A stretch of DNA of 64,000 nucleotides from Synaphobranchus kaupii (taxonomy: Eukaryota > Chordata > Actinopteri > Anguilliformes > Synaphobranchidae): NCBI GenBank assembly GCA_029718625.1, contig CM056380.1, positions 47,430,576 through 47,494,575 on the forward strand. The letters are read 5' to 3'. This document shows, one piece after another, positions 12,625 to 23,516 of this stretch. The notes beneath the pieces were generated by a model. It searched no databases. It saw only the letters and a program-made list of their open reading frames with translations, and was not told the DNA's origin. Every line of letters starts with the position of its first letter. Position 1 is the stretch's first letter. Both the position numbers and the translations under genes were made by a program.

Positions 12625-13327
12625 GTGATTTAATTTTTGACTAAAACAGTGTGCACATGTTATGGTTTTCTCATACAGGAATATTTTTCCCACATTAAAG
12701 AATGTCTTTTTATTGCAAAGGCAAAGACATGTTTACAATATTAACTGTTCACTTGTAGCCTAAGTTACTTAAACAAGTGAAACAGTGAAAGTCACTGGAC
12801 ACCATGGCAGTTATGCAGTAACATTATGGGAACAGATATCCCATGGCCATTTGTCAAGATGAGAAAAAAGTTTTAACACAAAATATCTGGTTAAAATTGC
12901 ATTGTTGCATTAATATAAAAAAAATCATAAATCTATAAATAACTGTGCCAGGCCACCTGTTTTCACAAATGTTTGTTTTAAAGACGGTCATTGCACAAAA
13001 TCCAACATAGTTCGGTGGGCTACCGCTACCACTGCACATACAGTTTGCAGTAGTACTACTGCAAACACTTTTAATTATAATAATAATCCGAATAATAATC
13101 TCTGGTAGGCTACTTTCTTAGTAGGCTAGTAGCTATTTTTTTCTTTCTGGCTAAGATTCCTGGAAAATATGCGTTGCCCAATTAAGCTTCTGTTAGTCAA
13201 CGTTAGTCAACAGTTGATGAATAATTACACTCCAGAAAGGACGTGGTTATACTTTGTTGGTAAGTTTACTTTAGAAAATGTACTGGTTTTAAAATGTTCG
13301 TTTTGTAGGCTTTTATTACGTTGAAAA

Positions 13328-13329
<2 letters not shown>

Positions 13330-13404
<75 letters not shown>
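13330..13404. repeat. (AC)37 microsatellite
   Basis: A pure AC dinucleotide run inside the 8487-13663 block. Confidence 0.97.
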
Positions 13405-13407
<3 letters not shown>

Positions 13408-14031
13408 GAGATTACGTTTGCAATGTGTATTTCAAAGGCTAAATTTAGTCTTGTGAATTTAACAGAAAATAAAAATAAATTTGTATTCTAATTATCACCC
13501 AGAAGCTACATTTAGCAGCATTCTGAATTTACGAACGTTAGTACGTGGCGAACAAATCTCAGATACGAAAATGTTGATGAATGCCAAAATACTGCCAAAT
13601 TAAACTAATACGAACGATTTACGTACAAATTCGTTCTGCTCACGTTTCATGAATGAGACCCACATAGAGTAAATGTAATGACATATTACAGCATCAATGC
13701 AAGCCTGTATTATCTCCAGGAAGAGCACTGCAGTGCTCAGTCCAGCATCGTGTTAAGGGGTAGACTGGACATAATCCACATGTATAAGTACTGGATAAGT
13801 AAACACATGATTGCCATATAATACTAAGCCACACCCACAACGGAAAAAAAGCTTACAAACAGCAGCATGTGATCTATGACACAAAGCCCTTATTAAAACA
13901 CAGATAAAAGACCACACTGAGGAAACATAGCACCCATCCACAATGGTGTTGGGATAATGGGGCGGTGCACATACAGCGGACTTGGTACGCAACGATCTTG
14001 CAGTCTTGGGTATTGGTGCTGTTACCCTCAC

Positions 14032-14206
14032 CTTCACAGCCCCTCTCAATCTGCCCCACGCAGTCCAGGGCATCAGATAGCAGGTCCGGGAGACGCCCGT
14101 TCAGGGTCCACCGACGCCAGGCAGCCCTGAAAGCCCTCCTTGGCATGAACCAGCTTGGGCAGATCTTTGTACTGTTCCTTGGCAACGCCTCCGATGAACA
14201 GGTTAC
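14032..14206 (-). CDS. nrxn1: Neurexin exon: end of LNS5, with +1 frameshift
   Basis: The exon encodes the C-terminal part of LNS5. Translation opens in frame as [21 protein letters not shown] and continues to GCLASVD. It should then read [13 protein letters not shown] and close with QIERGCEG. The sequence has GACCCTGAAC where GACCTGAAC is expected, so the reading frame breaks after SVD and the LNGRLPD part sits in the next frame. The extra base is in the GGG run at 14104-14106 (plus strand). Phases 1 to 1 require 174 nt; the exon is 175. Acceptor (TTGCCCAG) and donor (GAAG then GTGAGG) are intact and the rest is conserved, so an assembly indel is more likely than a dead gene. Confidence 0.92.
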
Positions 14207-15841
14207 CTGGGCAACAAGACACAGGCAAAAGGGGGCTTCAGGGCCTTTCTATGTTGTGTGCTTCGAAACATCCACAAAGTTCCGCGGTTGACAAAAAATA
14301 CAGTCTACTACTGCCCCCTGGTGGAGCAGTGACGTATTGCGCTGTAAACCGATGGTAAGCACAACCTTCACTGCAGGAAAGGCAGCAGCAGTTAGAGCAC
14401 TAATGAAGGGTGAAATTAGCATTTTTATTCGGTTTGCTCATTATCAAAAACTGTTAGCAATGATCTGAACCAACAGAACGTCTAATGTGGTTCCTGCTCG
14501 CCTCATTTCCAAACCCAGAACATAATTTTGAGGAATTTGAAAACTGTGCACATTTTTACTCATACAGTATGGGCGTTTTGCATCCAAAATTCAAACTCTG
14601 CCAATTTTTTATCGCCGTTTTTTGAAAAATATGATACTATAAACCTATGTAATCAAACCCCACATACTAATCACATACTAATCATGTGTTTTGTTCTCAT
14701 CATTTTTCAGACACACTCCTTCCATATAGCTGCTTTACATCCCTGGATCCTATACCTCTGATATATACTCTGGGCGGCAGTGTAGTATAATGGTTAAGGA
14801 ACTGGACTTGTAACCGAAAGGTTGCAGGTTCAATTCCCAGGTTGGACACTGCCGTTGTACCCTTCGGAAAGGTACTTAACCTGAATTGCTTCAGTATATA
14901 TCTAGCTGTATAAGTGGATAAATATAATAAGAAGTTGTGTAAGTCGCTCTGGATAAGAGCGTCTGCTAAATGCCTGTAATGTAATGTAATGTAATGTTCT
15001 GCACAGCTCAGCCTGAACATCTAATGCAACTTCCCCTCAGCAGACCTCAGCTCCATTAGGCATTAAAAAGACACCTGTTCTATAATGTCACCTTTGCAAC
15101 ATTTTAACCGCTGGCCTCACCGAAGATTGATTATTAATATCTGGTTTTTCATCCTCTCAGTAGCTAATGAATACATGCATACTCTTATTATATGCAACTA
15201 TAAGGTGTTTCTTTCTGCCTCAACTCTAGCACGGATTGAGCACCCCTCACTGATTATATTAAACGCACGCAAGGTCAATGCTCTTTGCTGCTACAATGCC
15301 ATATATCATTCACCACTTACAAATGGTTCATATGAAATGCACACTACAAAGCTGTGAAGAGTATTATATCACATTAAATCTGACTGATTGATTGATTCAC
15401 TGACTAATTAATTGATGAATTGCCAACAGAAGCAGTGTGACCCCATCTAACATATTGAGATTAATGAACCCTTACTTTGGAAAATAACCTTTAATATGCA
15501 CAGCATTTCCATAGATTCTGCATAATGATAATAATAATAATAATAATAATAATTTGTGAGTCGATTTTTTTCATTATTAAGCACGAAATAAGATATTTTA
15601 TTCTTCATAGTTAATCGGGTACATAGGTCAGCACATGCGTGAGTAACAGTATGGATGTAAGATGTAACTGGTAATAATAATGCAGAATTACTTATAATAA
15701 TAAAAACTTTACTATCAGCTTTTTCCATCCTATACCGTTACCCCCTCGTGTAAACTGCATATGTGAAGTTATTTTTGGGAGTGGTGCTGTATGCGCCCCG
15801 TCATTAAGGCTAATCTCACTGCGGTCGCGGCCCCAGCCTAC
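14207..15841 (-). other. nrxn1: Intron within LNS5
   Basis: It contains one well-preserved SINE (14773-14997) and an ATA-repeat block near 15527-15553. The remainder has no recognisable feature. Confidence 0.75.
14773..14997 (+). mobile_element. tRNA-derived SINE (fish V-SINE/HE1-like)
   Basis: The 5' end is tRNA-like, with an A box (GTATAATGGTTAAGG) and a B box (GGTTCAATTCC). The body has CCTTCGGAAAGGTACTTAAC. The 3' end reads AAGTCGCTCTGGATAAGAGC, then GTCTGCTAAATG, then a TGTAA pentanucleotide tail. This head-body-tail layout is widespread in teleosts; the family name is from memory. Degenerate relatives occur at 36195-36385 and 48878-48985. Confidence 0.85.
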
Positions 15842-16032
15842 CCTTCAGATCCAGGTTCTTGGCCCCCACGGTGGTCTGGGTGGTGATCTTGGTGTCGATC
15901 TTGACCGTGTGGAGGTTATTGGTGTCGCGTGAGATCATCACGTTGTGCCAGTGGTTGTCGTTCAGCGGCTTGTTGGAGTTCCCCTTGATCAGATGGGCCC
16001 CGTTCCCCAGGTCAGACACATAGTGCATATAC
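15842..16032 (-). CDS. nrxn1: Neurexin exon: LNS5 middle
   Basis: This 191-nt exon (phase 2 in, phase 1 out) encodes the central beta-sandwich of LNS5. The translation runs from (G)[17 protein letters not shown] through [18 protein letters not shown] to [16 protein letters not shown](G). The DNxWHxV signature is typical of laminin-G/LNS folds. Acceptor is TTCTAG before GTATATG; donor is GAAGG then GTAGGC. The frame is intact. A 43-bp minisatellite begins about 30 bp upstream of the acceptor. Confidence 0.96.
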
Positions 16033-16061
16033 CTAGAAGCACACGCAAATACATACACACC

Positions 16062-16455
16062 GTTACATTTAATACAACAACCCGCACGCAAAATACACAC
16101 AGTTACACTTAATACAACATCCAGCACGAAAATACACACACACAGTTACACTTAATACAACATCCAGCACGCAAATACACACACACAGTTACACTTAATA
16201 CAACATCCAGCACGAAAATACACACACACAGTTACACTTAATACAACATCCAGCACGAAAATACACACACACAGTTACACTTAATACAACATCCAGCACG
16301 CAAATACACACACACCGTTACACTTAATACAACATCCAGCACGCAAATACACACACACAGTTACACTTAATACAACATCCAGCATGCAAATACACACACA
16401 CCGTTACACTTAATACAACAACCCGCACGCAAATGCACACACACAGTCACACTTA
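16062..16455. repeat. 43-bp minisatellite (about nine units)
   Basis: The unit starts GTTACACTTAATACAACATC and ends in a CA run. Starts at 16102, 16145, 16188, 16231, 16274, 16317, 16360 and 16403 are exactly 43 bp apart; the first unit (16062) is 40 bp. The last unit is broken at ACACTTA by the transposon at 16456-18460, and its remainder, ATACAACATCCTGCC, resumes at 18463. Confidence 0.95.
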
Positions 16456-18460
16456 CAGTTTTTTACGATTGCTTTGACTGATTTTGCACAGCAGAATTTC
16501 AATGTACAAAACTCAAAATGTAAAGTGCCAAACTGACTTTCAAAATCCATACTCTAAGACACTACATCCTATGCTGACATACAAAGTGTAAAACTGTTAA
16601 CGCAAAGAGCTAAACTGACTTGCAGAATTCTTACCTTAAGACACTACATCCTATGATGACATATAAAGTGTAAAACTGTTAACGTAAAGTGCTAAACTGA
16701 CTTGCAGAATTCTTACCTTAAGACACTACATCCTATGCTGACATACAAAATGCAAAACTGTTAATACAAAGTGCCAAACTCTAAATCATATGCTCCATTC
16801 TCAGAATACAGCCACCTAATATTACAACAATGTTCAAATGCTTATTACTACAAATGCAGATCACTAAATCAATTCAACAGGTCTTTGTAATCATGTCTCA
16901 GTACTTCCAACAACCTTGCCCAGGTGAGTAGCATTGCAACACAATTGATAATCTCTTCACCACTACATAAAAGGCTGCTTAGAAACCTGAAGTTTCTGAC
17001 AACATGGAGCAGGTCAGTGAGGTTGAGGTTGGTAATGAAGGACAGGATCATGGACAGGGTCGTGGTCGTGGTCATGATCGTGGTCATGGTCGTGGACCAT
17101 GTACAGTAAATATACAGTATATAGGTAATAGGTACTCTACATGCCTAGTTTGCCTAGACCCGGGCCTTAGACCATTGGGCAGGCCCACACACATCCATCC
17201 CTGATTGATCAGCCTGACCCTCTGCTGGGGGCATACAACTCCGTGCGCCTCATACATTTTCTGGATGGGCTGTACAACCGTCTCGTACAGCCAAATGCTC
17301 AGATGGTGTTCATCATTGTCTGGGACAATGTAAACTTCCATTGCGTGTTGGCTCTGCAAGACTGGTTTACAGCCCATCCAGAGTTCCGATTCCAATTCCT
17401 TCCACCTTACTCCCCCTTTCTGAACCCCATCGAGTTTTTCTCGGCCTGGAGGTGGAAGGTATACGATTGGTGTCCATATGAGCAGGAAACGCTCCTTCAG
17501 GTCATGGATGAGGCATGCGATGACATTACAGCCCAGCAGTGTCAGGGGTGGATAAGGCACTCTAAAATATTTTACCAGCGCTGTCTTGCCAACGAAGACA
17601 AAAATGATGTGGCCAAATGCAGCGGAGAGGCAAAATGCTGGTTAAGCACAGAGAAGCAGTTTTTTTTTTTTACTTTACAGTAAAGTTTGTTGTTACTGTA
17701 ACTGTTTTTGCTTTTACTGTTGTTTTTGTTTTTACTGTACAATACAGTTGAGTTTACAGTATTGCATTACTGTATGATTTTTCTTTAATGATTAAACTTC
17801 ATATAATCTAATCTAATATTTTGTTTGTCTTTCATAAAAACACAAGCGCAAAACTGCAGTCTATCACAGGGGATGATTGCTGTACATAATTTCAAGTACT
17901 AATGAGGAAATGACCATTGCATAGTCTTTTTTGGTAACAAGTATTTTGTGTTTGACCGCATTATTTGATAATGGCCGTTGTATTTCAAAATGCACCAATA
18001 ATTAAACTTCAACGATGAACATATGTGTGACAACTGTACTGACACTATGATAAACTTTAGCATGAAATACAATCTAATTTGGTTCAGTTGTTTCTATTGT
18101 GCATGCTATATATGATTTTGAGCCCAAGATTAGGAGTATAGCATTTTGCATTATGACCAAAGAACACTTTCAAACTCTTTTTTTTATCAGAAGGATTTTG
18201 TGTTTGGCAGCATTATTTCATGATGACTGTTGTATATTGAAAATGTAGCAATGATTTAACTTCATTGTTTGAAATATCTAATGTTCTGGTGCTGTGATAA
18301 ACCTTTGCATATAATATTCTCTGATTTGACACTGGTATTTTAATTTTGCATGCTATATTACATTTTGAACCCAAAATGAGCAGTATAGCATTCTGTGTTA
18401 AGAGTTTTGCACATTAAAACTCTGTTGTGAAAAATTTGTCAAAGCAATCGTAAAAAACTG
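16456..18460 (+). mobile_element. Tc1/mariner-IS630 superfamily transposon, internally deleted
   Basis: Terminal inverted repeats read CAGTTTTTTACGATTGCTTT on the left and, inverted, the same on the right (AAAGCAATCGTAAAAAACTG). They are flanked by TA at 16454-16455 and 18461-18462. The TA is a direct target duplication: the sequence without the element would be ACACTTAATACAACATCC, the exact minisatellite unit. The 2.0-kb body carries a broken transposase on the plus strand. It fills most of the 2.8-kb intron between two LNS5 exons and lies opposite to nrxn1. Confidence 0.92.
17004..17680 (+). pseudogene. DDE transposase remnant (Tc1/IS630, DDE_3 type)
   Basis: The start region encodes MEQVSEVEVGNEGQ followed by a Gly/Arg/His-rich stretch. 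After a gap a second frame from about 17220 encodes RLIHFLDGLYNRLVQ, then IVWDNVNFH and LPPYSPFLNPIE. The WDN aspartate and the NPIE glutamate are separated by 35 residues, the D35E spacing of Tc1/IS630 catalytic cores. The helix-turn-helix DNA-binding part and the first catalytic Asp, expected between the two pieces, are missing, so the enzyme cannot be active. Confidence 0.88.
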
Positions 18461-18625
18461 TAATACAACATCCTGCCATCCATTCCAACTGGCACACATT
18501 TGAATTTGGCCAGTTAGAAACAAATGCTCGCCTGTAAAGCACCACCAGTACAATCTCAGTCCATTTCAATGCACAACATTACAACTGAATGCATTGTATG
18601 TATGCCAATGCATACACAGACAGAT

Positions 18626-18680
<55 letters not shown>

Positions 18681-18684
18681 CACG
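18626..18684. repeat. (GCAC)n tetranucleotide microsatellite
   Basis: About 14 copies of a CGCA/GCAC tetranucleotide lie about 190 bp downstream, in transcript terms, of the LNS4/LNS5 exon. Confidence 0.95.
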
Positions 18685-18871
18685 AGTCTTGACAGGCCCA
18701 TAAAGGTTCCCAGACTCCCTTGTGATTCGGTGCCGATAAAACACAAACTGCTGCTAATTGGAATATGGACCCTCCTTCTCTCTAACGTTAAGGTAATACA
18801 CTGTCCTACCCGTTTCTCACTCAAAATGGCCCCGCACTAGCTCCCTAGACAGCGAAGGCGTCCTATCCTAC

Positions 18872-19253
18872 CCTTTGACTAGCTCCACCACGATGAAGTC
18901 GTTGCCGTCTCCGCTGTTGTAGAGGATGAGACCGTCGGAGGAGGTGGTTTTGAACTGGAAGAAAAGATGCATGGAGTAGTAGGCCTGTAGCATGCTGAGG
19001 GCCACGTAGCTGGAGCGGGACTTGAAGGTCACGGGGTCGGCGATGATGTTCTTGAAGCCGATCATGGCGTTGAGCTCGCAGTACTCGATGTCGCCGTTCT
19101 TGCAGAGGTCGATGTAGGCCATGCCGTTGAAGGACAGGCTCTGGAGGTGGCCGATGAAGTTGGACGGCACGGTCGACATGAAGCGCTTCTCCGTCACGAT
19201 GCCCGTCTCGATGTTGTGGAACTCCAGTTGGGTGTGGTCGCCTGCCATTTGAC
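18872..19253 (-). CDS. nrxn1: Neurexin exon: LNS4 end and LNS5 start
   Basis: This 382-nt exon (phase 1 in, phase 2 out) encodes (G)[35 protein letters not shown] and [14 protein letters not shown], closing LNS4. It then begins LNS5 with [20 protein letters not shown] and ends [11 protein letters not shown]. The cysteine pair in [11 protein letters not shown] is the conserved LNS4 disulfide. The frame is intact. Acceptor is CTCCAAG before GTCAAATG; donor is AAAGG then GTAGGA. Confidence 0.97.
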
Positions 19254-20704
19254 CTTGGAGGTGAAGCAAGGGGGGTAGGGTGAGCGAGGCACGCTCCGTA
19301 TGTGTGCTACAGCATACAACCAAAATAGTGCTTCCTATAACAAGAACTAAAAGCACAATGAACAATTTTATCGCTTTTTTTTTTTTTTCTTCCCTTGGTT
19401 AAAGGGCAGATATATTCCACTGAATTTCAGAATGCTGCACATTAGTGGAACAACGGCTCATTAAAAGTACTGTACAACAAAGACAGCAACATACACTTAG
19501 AAATAATTTAATAACTGTATACTACAAGCTCAATTTTCTGTAATAAGGGATTCAGGTAGGGTTAGTCACAGCTGCATAAAGGTATATATCTGACCACTAG
19601 GTGGTAGCGTGACGCTTTTTCAGTTAAGGTTATTTTGTGGCCGAAGAAAGAGCTCACTGAATTTTGAAGTGCGTCCACAACTATACACATTTAAACGTTG
19701 ATCATACGTATCATAAAACAGTGCATTCATCAAGAGCTTAAACAGCTTCGTTCTACATGTACAAACTAAACACCATCTGTTTCCCATCATCAAAATTTTG
19801 ATTAAATTTTGATTAATTCAAATCAATCAACTTTGAAATTTCACAGACCGATTAATGTAACCTTGATACATCAGAGAGCACTCGTAAAAACGGAGGTGTC
19901 AGCTAAACTAAACGCTTTTCATGCGCAGTGATGGAGGAAGAGAGGTTGACAATGCCCTACTTCCCGCTGCTTATTTACCAAAACAAAACATTCCTCTGGA
20001 GGCCCCGTCGCTGTGGTAACGGGATGTGCGCCGACGCCCGACCGCGGCGCCGCTAATTGCGCGTTAAGCAGACAAACTCTTCCCCCTCGTCGCCCGTCAG
20101 GTAGCGCTGCCACGCCGACCGCGTCGTGGCGGCGCCGGGGAAAGGCGACGCTTTCTGCTTGCCATCGGGCTCGATTAGAAGCTCCGACACGAGGCTAATT
20201 TAATAACAGCTTTGTGCTTTTATTGTGTGTTTACCCGCTAGCCGCCTTGCTGTGAAAAAACCATATCTCTGTAACAGTGCTTCTGTAGAGTAGACAGAGA
20301 AGGAAGCAGTTGGCCATGTTATGCTTTACAGCACAGCCTTTCTAATCATTAACCCTACACCGCCTACAAAACCAACACCTGCCTACATCATTAACGGTTA
20401 TGCCCCTGAAGTTATTTCATGCTAGATATCCATAATGCATGCCTTGCAAGCACAATTCAAAACAAACTAATGACTAAAATATCTACGGTCGGCCCATAGC
20501 AATGCAGTAGGCTAGTATATAACAGACAAAGTGGATGTGTTTATTACGAGTAGGAGATTTCTGTATTGAATGTGGTTTGCAAGCCCCTCTGCAGAGCTGC
20601 GCTGACAGAAGTACAGGGCTTTGGGAAGGTAAACGCTATCCGCATTAGGGAGAGAGTGTAAAGCCGGCTCCGCGGGTATCAGATAAGTCCGTACAGTACC
20701 TTAC
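19254..20704 (-). other. nrxn1: Intron within LNS4 with a CpG-dense patch
   Basis: The main feature is a CpG-rich patch at about 19990-20180 (many CG dinucleotides within GC-rich sequence). The rest is ordinary AT-rich intron. Nothing coding is seen. Confidence 0.6.
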
Positions 20705-20728
20705 CGAGCGGCGGCTCCGGGGCTCGCC
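20705..20728 (-). CDS. nrxn1: Candidate 24-nt neurexin microexon (unassigned splice insert in LNS4)
   Basis: Between the LNS4-middle and LNS4-end exons a 24-nt segment has a strong pyrimidine tract with TTTCAG acceptor, a GTAAGG donor, and phase 1 at both ends. Inclusion would change VEG-QMAG into [15 protein letters not shown], adding eight residues including a proline-rich loop, with no stop. The intron separating it from the upstream exon would be only 64 nt (20729-20792). I know of no mammalian neurexin insert here, so it may be fish-specific, minor or spurious. Support is splice-signal and phase only. Confidence 0.45.
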
Positions 20729-20792
20729 CTGAAACAGAGAGGTTGCAGAGTAATGGTCAAAGGGAGAGGGAAGGACAACAGGAGCGGAGTAC

Positions 20793-20915
20793 CTTCCACG
20801 GGCTGCATGTCATCCACAGTCAGCTTCAAACTCTTCCCCCTCCTGACCACTCGGACCGTGTGCCACTCGTTATCGCTCAGATTGTGGCCAGCGAATATAG
20901 TCTCCGGACCCTTGC
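20793..20915 (-). CDS. nrxn1: Neurexin exon: LNS4 middle
   Basis: This 123-nt exon, phase 1 at both ends, encodes (G)[40 protein letters not shown](G). It forms the central strands of LNS4. Acceptor is GTCCTGCAG; donor is GAAG then GTACTC. When the SS3 cassette is skipped the junction reads NL-GKGPET; when included it reads NL-DCIRINCTSS-KGPET. The frame is intact. Confidence 0.96.
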
Positions 20916-20986
20916 CTGCAGGACAGTCCAAACAGGGGTTAAGGCAAGCCCCTCTATTTGGGCCGCAGAACTGACATCGCACAGAG

Positions 20987-20988
<2 letters not shown>

Positions 20989-21019
<31 letters not shown>
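20989..21019. repeat. (AG)n microsatellite
   Basis: A short AG run about 75 bp upstream, on the transcript, of the LNS4-middle exon acceptor. Confidence 0.9.
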
Positions 21020-21023
<4 letters not shown>

Positions 21024-23516
21024 ACAGACAAGAGAGCGCAGTCTAACACAGGTAAGATAATTCTTATTGACTGTGAGTGACACGACCTAAAAAGGCACAG
21101 CACATCTTTAAAAACACAGAGCTCGCTACCCCCAGCCAACGTGTAACAGTCTAGCAATGCTGACAACGCTGCATCACTGAATGTCGTGCGTTAGCTCAGT
21201 TCGCCTGCCTAGCGGCACAGATGATACTCGCAGATTTTAAACACGCAGCCGTGACATCTATCACTCTGATACTCAAAGAGCTGAGTGTGACACCAAAACG
21301 GAAAGTTAAAGAAAACACCTGTGCCATGAGCGTCTGTCAGATAGACTCAAATGCTTTGTCAGTCCCTCCTACCTTCTCACTAAATGGGAAACAGCAGCAC
21401 TGTGAAGAGAAAAGTTTGTTACTTCTGCCAATGCCAGCAACTCCACCTTAAACACTGGCTGTTTGAAGATGGAAATGCTTGTCACAATGAGCTCCTGGTT
21501 CACAGCAAAAGAAAGAGTACACTCTTTTGAAATGCTAACCCCTTGCCTCATTAAAATACAAAAAACAAAATAATTATTAATGCTAATTGACAACACAGCT
21601 TGACTCTGAGGTGGCAAAATGAACAATCCACTTCTCACAGCAAGACAAAACACAGCAAAAACACAACAACAAAAAAGGACCGCAGTATATACTGGCCAAT
21701 TGGACTATGGTCAAGCTACACTGCCTAAGTGAGAACTGAACTAAGAGGAGATAATGAAGAGAAGACAGAATAAGTCCACTGCTTGTTACATTAAGGTCTA
21801 AATGTGGACAACAGCTAAATATCCAGGTTAGTAGGAAGCACATTAGTTTGAGGTGAATTTATCTGTCAACCTCTTTGTCGGTCATTTCAATATGTATAAC
21901 ATGTTGGTTCATAGAAGCTAATTAACATACAACAAAGCACGCATTGTTTTAAAATACGAGCATTTCAGGATAATAATACAATGGTCGAATATTGGCTAGT
22001 AGTTCCCTATATCTACACCAGAGGGCAGCAAAGGGCTACCATTTTTCTATGCAAAAACAGAAGAGCAGAGTGTGTTTTTGTGTCAAGCATTCCAGATTGT
22101 ACATTTGTAACAGATGCCGCGTCGCAACTCACACTTTTAAGACACATTACAGACATACAAACTGTACAGTCCATTGTGAAAAGCCATTTCCCCCAACAAA
22201 TGTACGGCTGCCACTACCCCGTGTGTATGAGCTCTGGGGTTCATGAGGCATGCAGATGTTCACCGGCCGTTTTGACCGACTTATTGTCTGTTTGATAGAG
22301 AGAGGAAATACGGACTGTGATTTTCTCGTAAAGCCGGTCCACGGAGCTCTCGCCAGCTCCTCTAAATTCAATCACTGGCTCAACATAGCGGAGCGCTGCC
22401 TTCGTCACGGCTGCCTTGTGATGCCGGACAAGCCTTGAAAAAGAAGGAAACGCTGCTAACGAGCTGCCGACTGACTCCGTATTGATTTTCCATCAACCCT
22501 CTGCAATCTGTTACAATAAAACCCACACTGCCGCAGGTGTGTATTGACCTAATACATGTTTCGAACAAAGGAGAGAGCACATGCAGAAGGCTACTCACGC
22601 CATACTCGCACTCGATTACAAGTGGCCATTGTAAAATGAGCGCTGCTTGGTAAGATGCGGCATGGCGACACTGCCAGATTCAGACGTGTTTGATGCGAAC
22701 ACGTGTGAGGAATGGTAACGGGGATAAATAAACAGCCATTATATTGTGAGGCTTCAAATGGTGCATTAGTAGCCAACACGGCTGTACAGGACGAGAGTGG
22801 ATGTGTGACAGCCAGCTATAGAAGCCTTCAAAGCAGGCAAAAGCAGTCTCCCATGTGCAGGAGACGCATTATAAGAACACAGATGGGCACCGAATGCATC
22901 TTCCATCAAAACGCTCCGGATTTTCCTCAAGTGGGTGGCCAGGGAACCAGAGAGAGAGAGAGAGAGAGCTACCAGGCAGGCCGGGACATGTCAGCAGGGA
23001 GCCGCCGCCTCAGCGTAGTCACATGCAAATGAGCTCAAACCATAGACTGTATAAAAATAGGCTCAAACCCAGGCTTCGAGTAGAGCCGAAAAACCTCCAC
23101 AACCTGTGCGTGTGTGGACAGACAGGAGAAGAAAAAGCTGCCGCTAAACCAGACGTAAACAAACTAGGCTACTGCAGGACCAGTCCTTCTTTTAATTATG
23201 ATTAATTATTTGTCCTCTCTTGGACATAAATGCACAAATAAGAGGATTTAATTATCTCTCACAAACCCCTTTCCCCCACCCCCAAGATCCTATTTTACAC
23301 CCGGCGCTAAGTGACTCTAACCCAAACGCAAGTGTCTTTGCTGTCTTACACCTGGCACAGGGTTCATTATAGCGCCTAGCGCTCACGTTGTATAAATACC
23401 AAGTATTCTTGCGCCCACTGCAAGTGAACTGGGCGGGTTGGTCTTAGTGATAGTTCAGAATTTTGGACATAATGTCTCAATTACGACTTACCCATGATGT
23501 AGTTGATTGATGGAAA

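Larger units (their letters stand above)
8487..13663. mobile_element. Candidate DNA-transposon-derived block bounded by inverted termini
   Basis: The left end begins GGGCCTCATTTATGAAGCGT. The right end, read on the other strand, begins GGGTCTCATTCATGAAACGT, with 17 of 20 bases matching. Both arms also carry ATTCATCAA about 80-90 bp in. The interior (about 5.1 kb) has no transposase I can recognise. It contains a CCT/TTC repeat, tRNA-like segments, a hairpin element at 11558-11665 and a CA repeat. It may be one large non-autonomous element or two related elements in opposite orientation with unrelated sequence between. The flanks are CA-rich, so a target duplication cannot be read. Confidence 0.45.
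6297..14031 (-). other. nrxn1: Intron between the LNS5-end exon and SS6
   Basis: From the low end it holds CU-rich (on the transcript) sequence at 6390-6600, a G run near 6817, CA repeats at 8277-8340 and 8450-8486, and then the 5.2-kb inverted-repeat-bounded block 8487-13663 described separately. Nothing coding is recognisable in 6900-8200. Confidence 0.7.

Noticed and set aside
16062..16455. Regular 43-bp repeats considered as a CRISPR array
   Set aside because: There are no distinct spacers, the repeats are contiguous, and the context is a vertebrate intron. It is a minisatellite.
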